Part shown: positions 54,954-63,966 of the stretch, piece by piece
How the letters are laid out: the number at the start of each line of letters is the position of its first letter
Position numbering within the stretch: the stretch's first letter is position 1
Assembly (NCBI RefSeq): GCF_010671595.1
Contig: NZ_JAABOP010000002.1
Coordinates: forward strand, 496,001 to 560,000
DNA length: 64,000 nt
Direction of reading: 5' to 3'
DNA from: Muriicola jejuensis
Lineage (GTDB): Bacteria > Bacteroidota > Bacteroidia > Flavobacteriales > Flavobacteriaceae
Translations under genes and position numbers: made by a program
Notes under the pieces: model-generated
What the model saw: only the letters and a program-made list of their open reading frames with translations
The model's database searches: none
Told to the model about the DNA's origin: nothing

Positions 54954-56168
54954 CTATCCTTTCTTCTGCAGGAGTGCGATGTAGAATCCGTCAAAGCCGG
55001 AGGTATGGGCGAAAATGTGCTTTTCTTTCTCCAGGTCGAAGTCGGCTCCCTCGGCACTTTTCAGGAAATGGACTACCTGCTCGGAATTCTCAGCAGGAAG
55101 TATGGAACAGGTGGCATAGACCATTTTACCTCCCGGTTTGACCATCTTGCTGTAGTCTGAGAGGAGCTGCCTTTGGGTGTCTGTAATGGTCCCGAGATCC
55201 TCCTGCCGCAATTTCCACTTGGCATCAGGATTCCTCCTCAACACTCCCAAACCCGTGCAGGGGGCGTCAATGAGGACCCTGTCTGCGGTTCCGTGAAGTT
55301 TTTTGATCGTCTTTGTGGATTCGATGAGCCTGGTCTCCAAATTGTGCACCCCATTTCTGCGGGCACGCCTCTTTAGCTCATGTAACTTCTGGGGGTAGAT
55401 ATCCAGCCCGATGAGTTGCCCTTTATTCTCCATAAGGGCAGCCAGGTGCAGGGATTTACCTCCCGCCCCCGCACAGGCATCGATGACCCGCATACCGGGG
55501 GCCACATCCAGCATGGGAGCTACCAGTTGGGAGGAAGCGTCCTGTACTTCAAAAAGTCCTTCCTTGAAGGCCTCGGATGTAAAAACGTTGCTTCGCTCTT
55601 TCAACACAAGGGCATTGGGATATCCGGGAACAGGGTCGGATGCTATGCCCTCATCTACCAGGTGCCTCCTCAGGAATGGCAGGCTGGTCTTTAGGGTATT
55701 GGTCCTGAGGACCACGGGCGCAGGTTCATTGAGGGCGTGGATCTCCTTCTCCCAAAAAGCTTCCCCAAAGGCTTCCAGCCCCAGAGTATCTAACCAATCG
55801 GGGATGGACTCCCGGTACTTTCTGATCTTTGAGAGTTCGTCGAATCGACCCTTGATCCTCCTGGCAGGGGTTTCTTCCAATTGCTTCCAGGAGGGCAGGG
55901 GAATACCCCTGAGTACGGCCCATACCGCAAAAAGTCGAAAAAAATTGGCCCGGTCAAAAGGTTCCCTCACTTCTGCGATCTCGGCATACAATCGCTTCCA
56001 GCGCACGATGTCATACAGGGTCTCGGCGATAAAACTCCGGTCTCTCGAGCCCCATCTTTTATCTCTTTTCAGGATCTGTTCTACAGCTTTTGACGCATAG
56101 ACCCCTTCGTTGAAGATCAGGTTCAACCCGTCAACTACTGCAAAGACCAGATTTCTGTGTAAGCGCAT
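54954..56168 (-). CDS. rsmB: RsmB/NOP-type 16S rRNA m5C methyltransferase
   Basis: A 404-residue SAM-dependent RNA m5C methyltransferase. The N-terminal NusB-like helical domain is about residues 1-150. Methyltransferase motifs: VIDACAGAGGKSLHLA, DAPCTGLGVLRRNPD (Cys of motif IV) and VYATCSILPAENSEQV (catalytic Cys of motif VI). The expected target is C967 of 16S rRNA, as for E. coli RsmB; other rRNA sites cannot be ruled out. Divergent from the next lipoprotein gene. Confidence 0.88.
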   Translation of the reverse strand: MRLHRNLVFAVVDGLNLIFNEGVYASKAVEQILKRDKRWGSRDRSFIAETLYDIVRWKRLYAEIAEVREPFDRANFFRLFAVWAVLRGIPLPSWKQLEETPARRIKGRFDELSKIRKYRESIPDWLDTLGLEAFGEAFWEKEIHALNEPAPVVLRTNTLKTSLPFLRRHLVDEGIASDPVPGYPNALVLKERSNVFTSEAFKEGLFEVQDASSQLVAPMLDVAPGMRVIDACAGAGGKSLHLAALMENKGQLIGLDIYPQKLHELKRRARRNGVHNLETRLIESTKTIKKLHGTADRVLIDAPCTGLGVLRRNPDAKWKLRQEDLGTITDTQRQLLSDYSKMVKPGGKMVYATCSILPAENSEQVVHFLKSAEGADFDLEKEKHIFAHTSGFDGFYIALLQKKG

Positions 56169-56215
56169 GGAAAAAATTTAGACCGCAAAGGTATCGTTTT
56201 GGGGAGGAATCCCTT

Positions 56216-56223
56216 TATTTTTG
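56216..56223 (+). promoter_or_regulatory. possible -7 box of the BNR lipoprotein gene
   Basis: TATTTTTG matches TAnnTTTG, 15 bases before ATG 56239. A TTG lies only 14 bases upstream, shorter than usual. Confidence 0.35.
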
Positions 56224-56238
56224 GTAAAATTATATCGT

Positions 56239-57267
56239 ATGCGCGCCTTCCTCACCTTGTCTCTGGCCATGATGATCATCGGTTGTTCCCAGACCGTCCC
56301 CTCAAAACCTTTCAGCAAGGTGGAGATACAGGATCTCTTCAAGGATTCTGTCAGTATCCGCGCTCTGGAAGTCATGGAGGGAAGTGTGGCCTTTGCCGGG
56401 ACCGGTGGATTTTTTGGGACGGTGGACCTTCATACCGGCCAGATCAGGGCCAAACAGCAGCGCTATGACACCCTCAATCCTGAATTCCGGGCAGTAGGCC
56501 ACACCGCTTCAGACTTCTTTATGCTGTCTGCAGGGAGGCCGGCCCTACTTTTTAAAACAGGGAATCGTGGCCTCATGGAGTTGGTCTATAAGGAAGATGA
56601 AGAAGGTGTTTTTTACGATGCCATGGCGTTCTGGAATGAAAAGGAAGGTCTGGCCGCCGGAGATGAGATGGGGGGATGTTTGTCCCTCCTTATTACCAGG
56701 GATGGTGGATCTTCCTGGAAGAAGATTGCCTGTGCAGACCTTCCTGATGCGATCCCGGGGGAAGGAGCCTTTGCCGCCAGTAACACCAACATTGCAATTG
56801 TGGGAGACAAGGCCTGGATAGGTACTACGGAAGGGCGAATCTGGTTCACCCCGGACAGAGGCAGGAACTGGGAGGTGTTCACCACGCCTGTTCTCAGTAC
56901 AGAACCCACTCAAGGGATCTATACCCTGGATTTTTACTCGGATCAATTAGGGGTCGCCATGGGAGGCGATTACACCTTGCCGGACGGCATGGATGCAAAC
57001 AAGGCACTGACGGAAGACGGGGGCAGGACCTGGAAACTAATCTCGGATGGGAACCTTCCCGGGTATACGAGTTGTGTCCGATTCGTTCCTGGAAGTGAAG
57101 GGAATGGAATTGTTGCTGTGTCCTATAATGGGATAGCCTATTCGGCGGACAAGGGAGAGCACTGGAAGAAACTTTCGGATGAACCATTTTATACCCTCAG
57201 GTTCGTCAGTGATACGGTCGCCTATGCCGCCGGGAAGTTCAGGATCTCCAGGGTATCCTTCCAATAA
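56239..57267 (+). CDS. BNR/YCF48-like propeller lipoprotein
   Basis: A 342-residue lipoprotein (TLSLAMMIIGCSQ, lipid Cys near residue 16) with BNR/YCF48-like propeller repeats: GTVDLHTGQIRAKQ, LLITRDGGSSWKKIAC, IWFTPDRGRNWEVF, LTEDGGRTWKLIS, AYSADKGEHWKKLS. YCF48 proteins aid photosystem II assembly in plants, but here the fold is only a scaffold; no enzyme motif is visible. An upstream TTG would add six residues and is not preferred. Confidence 0.85.
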   Translation: MRAFLTLSLAMMIIGCSQTVPSKPFSKVEIQDLFKDSVSIRALEVMEGSVAFAGTGGFFGTVDLHTGQIRAKQQRYDTLNPEFRAVGHTASDFFMLSAGRPALLFKTGNRGLMELVYKEDEEGVFYDAMAFWNEKEGLAAGDEMGGCLSLLITRDGGSSWKKIACADLPDAIPGEGAFAASNTNIAIVGDKAWIGTTEGRIWFTPDRGRNWEVFTTPVLSTEPTQGIYTLDFYSDQLGVAMGGDYTLPDGMDANKALTEDGGRTWKLISDGNLPGYTSCVRFVPGSEGNGIVAVSYNGIAYSADKGEHWKKLSDEPFYTLRFVSDTVAYAAGKFRISRVSFQ

Positions 57268-57295
57268 AAAAAGGGCAGACAACGTCCGCCCTTTT
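57266..57295 (+). terminator. terminator of the BNR lipoprotein gene
   Basis: Stem GGGC-A-GAC / GTC-C-GCCC with one mismatch, loop AAC, framed by AAAAAAA and TTTT. Starts at the TAA stop. Confidence 0.8.
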
Positions 57296-57335
57296 CCGAC
57301 TAACAAACGACTCCTAAAAGTCAACCCAAATCTAA

Positions 57336-57683
57336 TTATACGTATACAACCTTGTACGTTCTCCCGAACCTCTGGTAATGAACCCCTTTATAGGCGTAGT
57401 ATCTCCGTCCCTTTACATAGACCACCCTGTGCCCTTTTGGGAGGGTATTGATGACGATCCCCCGGGGTGCCGCGCAGACAATGTAATTCCTTCCTCTCGC
57501 CTTGTACCATACACCGGCCGCAAGGTGATAGCGGATCCCTTTATGGATCACCAGCCTGGGATTGTGGATCGTGGTCACCACGGTTCCGTGTCTGGGATAT
57601 ACCTTTACTACTCGTTGAGCATTTGCGGCACTAAGGGTACCGAATAAGGCTGCGATGATCAAAATAATTCTAAGCTTTTTCAT
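57336..57683 (-). CDS. DUF6515-family small exported protein
   Basis: A 115-residue protein with a signal peptide (LSAANAQ) and Tyr/Val/Arg-rich repeats (VYPRHGTVV, GVWYKARGRNYIV, LPKGHRVVYVKGRRYYAY, YQRFGRTYKVVYV) as in DUF6515. Very basic, probably periplasmic or at the envelope. Monocistronic. Confidence 0.8.
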   Translation of the reverse strand: MKKLRIILIIAALFGTLSAANAQRVVKVYPRHGTVVTTIHNPRLVIHKGIRYHLAAGVWYKARGRNYIVCAAPRGIVINTLPKGHRVVYVKGRRYYAYKGVHYQRFGRTYKVVYV

Positions 57684-57742
57684 AACGGTTTTTTTAATGG
57701 GTTATATCTCTAAGACTGAAGAAGTGGCCCTGGGTTTAATAG

Positions 57743-57768
57743 AAAAAGGGGCTGATCGCCCCTTTTTT
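57743..57768 (-). terminator. terminator of the ECF sigma unit
   Basis: Stem GGGGC / GCCCC, loop TGATC, flanked by A5 and T6. On the minus strand it follows the stop of the Spy-like gene. Confidence 0.9.
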
Positions 57769-57790
57769 CCTGCTTTTTATCGAATCGGGT

Positions 57791-58231
57791 TTACTGCCCT
57801 CTCTGACGGATCTGTTGCAGCAACCTTTTCTTGAAATCGTCCTCGGCCTTGATCAGCAGGAAGGTCTTCCTGGCCGAGATCAGATTCGCCATCCTCTTCA
57901 GGAAGGCTGTGTTCTTGCGGTTGCGTTCCTCCTGTAATTCGAGGTAGTCATCCATCAGATTTTGTATCTGCTGGTCAGACATGCTCCGGAAGTTCTGAAG
58001 CTTGTTGCGTATCTCGTCCCTTTCTCTTAGCCTAAGGGCTTCCAGGGCATCTTCGTGTTCGTTGTACACAGGCCAGAATACGGCAGCCTCATCGCTGGTC
58101 AGGCTAAGCCTTTCGGTGATAAAGGCGATCTTCAGGGATTTGATCTTGTCCATACCCGACCCGCTCTGGGCAAAGGCCAGGCCGCCACAGAGGAGTAGGA
58201 CCACTGTTATGAGTTTACTGAAATTCTTCAT
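57791..58231 (-). CDS. Spy/CpxP-like periplasmic protein of an ECF sigma unit
   Basis: A 146-residue exported helical protein (signal LLLCGGLAFAQ). It has a charged coiled helix around ERDEIRNKLQNFRSMSDQQIQNLMDDYLE, similar in style to the Spy/CpxP chaperones and the flavobacterial sensor of ECF-type sigma factor. It overlaps the anti-sigma gene by 17 bases. A role in relaying envelope stress is inferred. Confidence 0.82.
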   Translation of the reverse strand: MKNFSKLITVVLLLCGGLAFAQSGSGMDKIKSLKIAFITERLSLTSDEAAVFWPVYNEHEDALEALRLRERDEIRNKLQNFRSMSDQQIQNLMDDYLELQEERNRKNTAFLKRMANLISARKTFLLIKAEDDFKKRLLQQIRQRGQ

Positions 58232-58739
58232 GTGTGTCGATATTTAATTCTTCCAAATCGTCAATGGTATCTTCGAGGTAATCGAGTATCTCCTGGTTTT
58301 CCACCCCTGACTCCATGAAATCACCTATTTCAAGCTCTGTGACCGGTAATACTTCGGCGATCTCATAGGTACTGAGTTCCAGATCGCGTGATTCTATGTA
58401 TCGCGTGATCTCAGCCTGCGCCAGATCGTCAAAAGAGAGATCGGGATCGGTATTCCTGACCAGGCCTATGACTAGCACGAAGAGGACGGCTATGGCCGCC
58501 GCTGCGTACAGATAAGGTCTATAGCCTCTCAGGGGGATAACACGGGCTTCCTTTTGCAGGGTTTTATCCAGGATCTCCTTTTCCACCTTTTCGAAATAAC
58601 CATCAGGCACCTTAAACCCTTCCTGCTCAGGCATCACGGCCTTATCCTCTTCATCCAATTTATTAAGGATGCGGTCAGACAGGCCCTCGAAGTATCCCGG
58701 GGGTGTTTTAAAACTGTTCTTTTTAGGTATCTCTTTCAT
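58215..58739 (-). CDS. anti-sigma factor-like membrane protein
   Basis: A 174-residue protein with one TM at about 75-93 (YLYAAAAIAVLFVLVIGLV). The cytoplasmic part before it has repeated PPGYFEGL/PDGYFEKVE segments, and the C-terminal part is acidic (DYLEDTIDDLEELNIDTHEEF). The single-TM layout and position between the sigma factor and the Spy-like gene point to an anti-sigma factor. No HCC zinc motif is present. Confidence 0.85.
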   Translation of the reverse strand: MKEIPKKNSFKTPPGYFEGLSDRILNKLDEEDKAVMPEQEGFKVPDGYFEKVEKEILDKTLQKEARVIPLRGYRPYLYAAAAIAVLFVLVIGLVRNTDPDLSFDDLAQAEITRYIESRDLELSTYEIAEVLPVTELEIGDFMESGVENQEILDYLEDTIDDLEELNIDTHEEFQ

Positions 58740-58772
58740 GGTTCAGGTATCACAATGTGTTCTGTCTGTGTT

Positions 58773-59315
58773 TTAATCGGCCTTTAAAAAGGCCTCTATC
58801 TTTTTCGTGGCCAGGTGGTAGGAAGCTTTCAGGCCTCCTATAGAGGTGTCCAGAATTTCAGCGATCTCTTCGTACTTCATTTCTTCGTAATACTTCATAT
58901 TAAAGACCAGTTTTTGTTTCTCAGGCAGTCTGGCTATGGCCTGCTGCAACTTCAACTGAATGGCATCCCCTTCAAAATAGACATCCGCCTGAAGGTTATC
59001 CGCCTTTCGCTCGATCAGTTCATCACTGCTAACCCCCAGTTTCCTTGATTTGTTCTTGAGGAAACTCAGCGCCTCGTTGGTGCCTATCCGGTACATCCAG
59101 GAGTACAATTTGCTGTCTCCCTTGAATTTCTCGATATTCCTGAAGACCTTGATAAAGGTATTCTGCAAGACGTCATCGGCATCGTCGTGGTCCAGGACTA
59201 TCCTCCGGATGTGCCAGTACAGGCGTTCCTTATAGGTGTTGATAAGCACCTCAAAAGCCTTTGCCTGGGTCTCCTTTTGCTTTAGTTCTCGAACTAAGGT
59301 TTCTTCAGCGATCAA
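58773..59315 (-). CDS. ECF-family RNA polymerase sigma factor
   Basis: A 180-residue ECF sigma-70 factor. Region 2 (about 20-90: IVLDHDDADDVLQNTFIKVFRNI and YSWMYRIGTNEALSFLK) binds the -10 element, and region 4 (about 125-175: LPEKQKLVFNMKYYEEMKYEEIAEI) the -35 element. It opens a three-gene stress unit with an anti-sigma and Spy-like gene. Confidence 0.94.
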   Translation of the reverse strand: MIAEETLVRELKQKETQAKAFEVLINTYKERLYWHIRRIVLDHDDADDVLQNTFIKVFRNIEKFKGDSKLYSWMYRIGTNEALSFLKNKSRKLGVSSDELIERKADNLQADVYFEGDAIQLKLQQAIARLPEKQKLVFNMKYYEEMKYEEIAEILDTSIGGLKASYHLATKKIEAFLKAD

Positions 59316-59430
59316 AGTTAGTCTGTTATTTCCCTAAGACGGTTTTTTGCGGCAATGGTTTAATCTGCAGCTCGTTCAACGATAAAATTAACCATTTTAA
59401 TTCCGATTTCGCGGATGTTCGCGCCTATCC

Positions 59431-61254
59431 TCAATCAAAGGATTGCATAGCCACCAGTTTGTGGTAGATCCCTTTTCGGGCCATGAGCGTTTCATGAGTA
59501 CCAGTCTCCAGGATCTCTCCTTTCTCCAAGACCACAATGGTATCCGCTTTCTGTATGGTGGAGAGCCTGTGGGCGATGACCAGAGAAGTCCTGTTGGCCA
59601 TCAGTTTTTCCAGGGCATCCTGTACCAGGCGTTCACTTTCTGTGTCGAGTGCAGAGGTAGCCTCGTCCAGGATCATAATAGGCGGATTCTTCAATACGGC
59701 GCGTGCGATGGAGAGCCTTTGTTTCTGTCCCCCGCTCAGTTTGTTCCCGCTGTCCCCTATATTGGTGTCATATCCCATGGGCAGCTGGGTGATGAATTCA
59801 TGGGCATTGGCGATCCTGGCTGCCTCTGCGATCTCTTCGTCCGTAGCATTTTCCTTACCCAGGGCGATGTTGTTGCGCACCGTATCATTGAACAGGATGG
59901 ATTCCTGGGTCACGAGTCCCATAAGACCCCTGAGCACTTTTTTGGACAGCTGTTTGATATTGACCCCGTCTATGCGGATCTCCCCTTTATCCACATCGTA
60001 AAAACGGGTGACCAGGTTGGCGATCGTACTTTTTCCACTTCCCGATTGCCCTACCAGGGCCACGGTCTTCCCCTTGGGTACTTCCAGGCTGAAATCCCGA
60101 AGGACCCAATCCTCTTCGTACTTAAAGGAGATATTTTCCAGGGTGATGGCCGATTGGAATTCGAGTTCCTGAACGGCGTTTTCGGCATCCCTGATGGGGT
60201 TTTCCGTTTCCAGGATCTCCAGGACACGCTCTGCGGCAGCATTCCCTTTTTTTACCCCATAGGACGCCTTGCTGATAGCCTTGGCCGGGGTGAGGATGTT
60301 ATAGGCCAGTCCCATGTAGGCGATAAAGGAGGATGCATCCAGGGTCTTGTCTACCAGCACCATCTTCCCCCCGAACCACAAGAGCACACCAATTACCACA
60401 ATCCCTAAGAACTCACTGCTTGGGGAGGCTAGGTTTTGTCTGTTCAGAAGGGTATTTGAAAATCGGAAAAAGCGTTCCGTAGACGCGCTGAATACTTTAT
60501 AGAACCGGGACTCTGCGTTAAAGGCCTTGATCACCCTCAGCCCCCCCAGGGTCTCTTCCACGATCGAGAGGAATTCGCCCTGTTCCTTTTGTACCCGGTC
60601 CGATTTCTTTTTCAGGGATTTCCCGATGCGGGAGATGATCATCCCTGCTACAGGTATGAAGATAAATACGAAGATGGTCAGTTTCGCACTGAGGGAGAAC
60701 ATGAAAATAATCGTAAACAGGATGGTGAGGGGTTCTCTGACCAGCAGTTCCAGGATGGAGAGGAAGGAGTGCTGTATTTCCAGTACATCCGAGGTGATCC
60801 GGGCAATCACATCCCCTTTGCGTTTTTCTGAATAAAAGGCGATGGGCAGGTCGGTGATCTTCCTGTACATCGTATTCCGGATATCCTTCAGCACTCCATT
60901 CCTCAAAAAGGTGATAAAGTACATGGCCAGGTAATTGAATAGGTTCTTCAACAGGAAAAGTACCAGCACGAGGCCGATCACAATTACCAGGGCCTGCATT
61001 TTGTCCGATTCTGCATAGGCGGTAAGGCGGTAGCTCAGGTAGTCATTAAAGTATTCCTTGATACTCCCGAGCCCGGTGTAGACCGGTTCACGATATACCT
61101 TGTCGGTTTGCTCGAAAAGCACATTCAGCATGGGTATCAAAGCCACAAAAGAAAGGGCACTGAACAGGGCATACAGGATGTTAAAAAAGATATTGAGAAA
61201 TGCATATCTCTTATAAGGCTCGGCAAAGCGCAGGATCTTTCTGAAGTAGTTCAT
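59431..61254 (-). CDS. MsbA-type ABC exporter (half-transporter)
   Basis: A 607-residue fused TM-ABC half-transporter working as a homodimer. Six TM helices in about residues 18-310, then an ABC ATPase: Walker A GQSGSGKSTI, Q-loop VTQES, signature KLSGGQKQRL, Walker B IMILDEATSALD and AHRLSTI switch region. It resembles MsbA lipid/lipid A flippases; other lipid or drug substrates are possible. Its ATG overlaps the stop of the mutase gene (TGATG). Confidence 0.93.
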   Translation of the reverse strand: MNYFRKILRFAEPYKRYAFLNIFFNILYALFSALSFVALIPMLNVLFEQTDKVYREPVYTGLGSIKEYFNDYLSYRLTAYAESDKMQALVIVIGLVLVLFLLKNLFNYLAMYFITFLRNGVLKDIRNTMYRKITDLPIAFYSEKRKGDVIARITSDVLEIQHSFLSILELLVREPLTILFTIIFMFSLSAKLTIFVFIFIPVAGMIISRIGKSLKKKSDRVQKEQGEFLSIVEETLGGLRVIKAFNAESRFYKVFSASTERFFRFSNTLLNRQNLASPSSEFLGIVVIGVLLWFGGKMVLVDKTLDASSFIAYMGLAYNILTPAKAISKASYGVKKGNAAAERVLEILETENPIRDAENAVQELEFQSAITLENISFKYEEDWVLRDFSLEVPKGKTVALVGQSGSGKSTIANLVTRFYDVDKGEIRIDGVNIKQLSKKVLRGLMGLVTQESILFNDTVRNNIALGKENATDEEIAEAARIANAHEFITQLPMGYDTNIGDSGNKLSGGQKQRLSIARAVLKNPPIMILDEATSALDTESERLVQDALEKLMANRTSLVIAHRLSTIQKADTIVVLEKGEILETGTHETLMARKGIYHKLVAMQSFD

Positions 61255-62963
61255 CAATCCAGGTTCAGTTCTTGCAGGATGCGGGACAATTTCTGGTCCA
61301 GAGCTTCATTGACCTTTTTGAAATCCCCTGCTTTATTAAGTTTGGCATTTACGGAAAAATAGAATTTGATCTTGGGTTCCGTACCGCTGGGCCTTGCTGC
61401 CATGCGGGTGCCGTCTGCTGTAGTGTAGATCAGCACGTTCGACTTCGGCAGGTCTATGGCCGTTACCTTTCCCGATCTCAGGTCAGTGGAGGTGGAAGTA
61501 TTGTAATCATCGACCGTGATCACCTCAGATCCGTCCAGGGATTTGACAGGGTTCTCCTTGTAGTCCTGCATCATTTGCCTGATCTCTTCGGCCCCTGAGA
61601 TCCCTTTTTTGGTAAGAGAGACCAGTTTTTCCTTGTAAAACCCGAAGTCGACATAGCAATTGATCAGTTCCTCGTAAAAGGAACTACCGCCTGCCTTGGC
61701 CATGGCGCCAATTTCACAGGCCAGGAGGGTGGAGGTCACGGCATCCTTGTCGCGAACAAAATCCCCTACCATAAACCCAAAGCTTTCCTCACCCCCGCCA
61801 ATAAAATGCTGGTCGGGGAAATCAACGATCATTTTGGCGATCCATTTAAAGCCGGTCAGGGAGACCTTACATTCCACCCCATAGGTTGCAGCCAGATCCT
61901 GCATCATGGGCGTGGATACGATGGTGGAGGCGATGAACTCATTTCCCCGGAACCCATTTTTCTTGTGCTGATCCAGCAGGAATTTGGTCATCAACAGCAT
62001 GGTCTGGTTCCCGTTCAGCAATTCCATATCGCCTTCCAGGTTCCTAACGGCGATCCCGAGCCGGTCACTGTCCGGGTCGGTCCCCACCACCATATCGGCC
62101 CCGATCTCCTCAGCCTTCTTCATGGCCAGGGTGAGGGCCTCAGGTTCCTCCGGGTTAGGGGAGACCACGGTAGGGAAATCCCCATCCGGTTTGGCCTGCT
62201 CTTCAATGATAGTCACTTTTTTATACCCGGCTCTCTCGAGTACTTCGGGTATGGCCGTGATGGACGTACCGTGCAGGGAGGTAAAGACGATAGAGAAATC
62301 ATCCTTTCCCGGGGCGTTGTAGCTCCCGTTCTTTACGGAAGCTTTTATGAAGGCCGCATCGACCTCCTTATCGATCAGTTCAATATAGGTCTCATCCGCC
62401 TCGAACTTCACATCTTCTATCGTGAGTCGGTTGATCTCCCCAATGATCTCCTTGTCCTGAGGGGGGACGATCTGCCCGCCATCGGTCCAATACACCTTGT
62501 ATCCATTGTATTCCGGCGGGTTGTGGGAGGCTGTAAGCACAACCCCGGCATGGCATCCCAAATGACGCACGGCAAAGGAAAGTTCAGGGGTGGTCCTGAG
62601 CTCTGAGAAGAGATATACCTTAATCTTATTGGCTGAAAATACTTCGGCAACGGTCCGGGCGAGGGTATCGCTGTTGTGACGGCAATCATAGGCGATCACC
62701 ACTTTCAATACCTCCCCGGGATACACCTTGTGTAGGTAGTTGCTCAGGCCTTGAGTGCTCTTGCCCAGGGTGTATTTGTTGATCCTGTTGGTTCCTGCTC
62801 CCATGATCCCGCGCATGCCCCCTGTACCGAATTCCATATTCTTGTAGAAGCGATCCTTGAGTTCCTCGGGATCGTTCTCAATAAGGTGCTGAATCTCTTT
62901 CTTTACGGCCGGATCGAAAAAGTCGGTCAGCCATGTCTTGGCGGTTGAGAGGATATCATTCAT
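61254..62963 (-). CDS. phospho-sugar mutase (PGM/PMM family)
   Basis: A 569-residue alpha-D-phosphohexomutase, interconverting hexose 1- and 6-phosphates. Motifs: the phosphoserine loop LTASHNPPEYNGYKVYW, metal loop VGTDPDSDRLGI, sugar loop GGGEESFGFM and phosphate loop RPSGTEPKIKFY. It likely supplies glucose 1-phosphate for nucleotide sugars and for otsAB. ATG 62963 is the family start; a frame 156 bases longer overlaps the glycosyltransferase gene. Confidence 0.94.
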   Translation of the reverse strand: MNDILSTAKTWLTDFFDPAVKKEIQHLIENDPEELKDRFYKNMEFGTGGMRGIMGAGTNRINKYTLGKSTQGLSNYLHKVYPGEVLKVVIAYDCRHNSDTLARTVAEVFSANKIKVYLFSELRTTPELSFAVRHLGCHAGVVLTASHNPPEYNGYKVYWTDGGQIVPPQDKEIIGEINRLTIEDVKFEADETYIELIDKEVDAAFIKASVKNGSYNAPGKDDFSIVFTSLHGTSITAIPEVLERAGYKKVTIIEEQAKPDGDFPTVVSPNPEEPEALTLAMKKAEEIGADMVVGTDPDSDRLGIAVRNLEGDMELLNGNQTMLLMTKFLLDQHKKNGFRGNEFIASTIVSTPMMQDLAATYGVECKVSLTGFKWIAKMIVDFPDQHFIGGGEESFGFMVGDFVRDKDAVTSTLLACEIGAMAKAGGSSFYEELINCYVDFGFYKEKLVSLTKKGISGAEEIRQMMQDYKENPVKSLDGSEVITVDDYNTSTSTDLRSGKVTAIDLPKSNVLIYTTADGTRMAARPSGTEPKIKFYFSVNAKLNKAGDFKKVNEALDQKLSRILQELNLD

Positions 62964-62991
62964 GGAAACTGCGTTGGATAACCGTGTAAAT

Positions 62992-63966
62992 TTAAGAAGA
63001 ATATTCCTGAACCTTTGGGGCGAGGTTGATTTCCCCGGAAATCGTATACCTGGGTTCGTTCTTTCTGGACCGCACCATGATCTCGCCCAGGAAACCTGCA
63101 AGGAAGAACTGGGTGCCAATGATCATAGAAGTAAGGGCTATGTAGAATTGAGGCCTCTCGCTCAGCAACCGTCCTGTGGGGTTTATAAAGAGCTTATCGA
63201 TCCCCAGGTAGAGGGCAAATCCGGAGCCAATAATGAACATAAGGACCCCCAGTGCTCCGAAAAGGTGCATGGGCCTTTTCCCGAATTTGGAGACGAACCA
63301 GATGGTGATCAGGTCCAGGAATCCGTTGATAAAGCGGTCTGCCCCAAATTTGGTCTTTCCGAATTTACGGGCCTGGTGTTGCACCACCTTTTCGCCTATT
63401 TTCGAAAATCCGGCATTCTTTGCCAGTACCGGGATATAGCGGTGCATTTCCCCGCTCACTTCAATGGTCTTGATAACCTCCCGGCGGAAGGCTTTGAGCC
63501 CGCAATTGAAATCGTGGAGATTTACCCCAGACGTCTTTCGGGCCGCCCAGTTGAAGAGTTTTGAGGGGATGTTTTTGGTAAGGGCATGATCATAGCGTTT
63601 CTTTTTCCAGCCGGATACCAGGTCGTACGGTCCCTCTTCGATCAGCCTCACTAGTTCGGGGATCTCTTCGGGGTTGTCCTGGAGGTCGGCGTCCATGGTG
63701 ATCACGATATCACCCGTAGCCTGCCTGAAACCCGCGTGCAGTGCCTGGGACTTTCCGAAGTTCTTCAGGAAGCGGATACCTTTTACCTGTTCGTGTTCGG
63801 CCGCCAGGCGGGTTATGGTCTCCCAGGACCCGTCCGTACTGCCGTCATCTATAAAGATGATCTCGTATAAAAAACGATTGGATTGCATCACCGATGCAAT
63901 CCAATCGTGTAATTCCTCGAGGGACTCTTGTTCGTTCAGTAAAGGAATGACAATGGATAAGCTCAT
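62992..63966 (-). CDS. GT2 glycosyltransferase, GtrB/DPM1-like
   Basis: A 324-residue family 2 glycosyltransferase with SIVIPLLNEQESLEEL, FIDDGSTDGSWE, TMDADLQDNPEEIPELV (DxD region) and an acceptor loop DFNCGLKAFRREV. Two C-terminal TM helices (about 235-257 and 270-290) anchor it. Members transfer glucose or mannose to undecaprenyl phosphate for cell-surface sugars. It is 28 bases ahead of the mutase and may start the surface-lipid unit. Confidence 0.92.
   Translation of the reverse strand: MSLSIVIPLLNEQESLEELHDWIASVMQSNRFLYEIIFIDDGSTDGSWETITRLAAEHEQVKGIRFLKNFGKSQALHAGFRQATGDIVITMDADLQDNPEEIPELVRLIEEGPYDLVSGWKKKRYDHALTKNIPSKLFNWAARKTSGVNLHDFNCGLKAFRREVIKTIEVSGEMHRYIPVLAKNAGFSKIGEKVVQHQARKFGKTKFGADRFINGFLDLITIWFVSKFGKRPMHLFGALGVLMFIIGSGFALYLGIDKLFINPTGRLLSERPQFYIALTSMIIGTQFFLAGFLGEIMVRSRKNEPRYTISGEINLAPKVQEYSS

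Noticed and set aside
62964-63119. N-terminal extension of the phosphohexomutase
   Set aside because: The extension lies in the glycosyltransferase gene and is unlike the family; ATG 62963 matches it.
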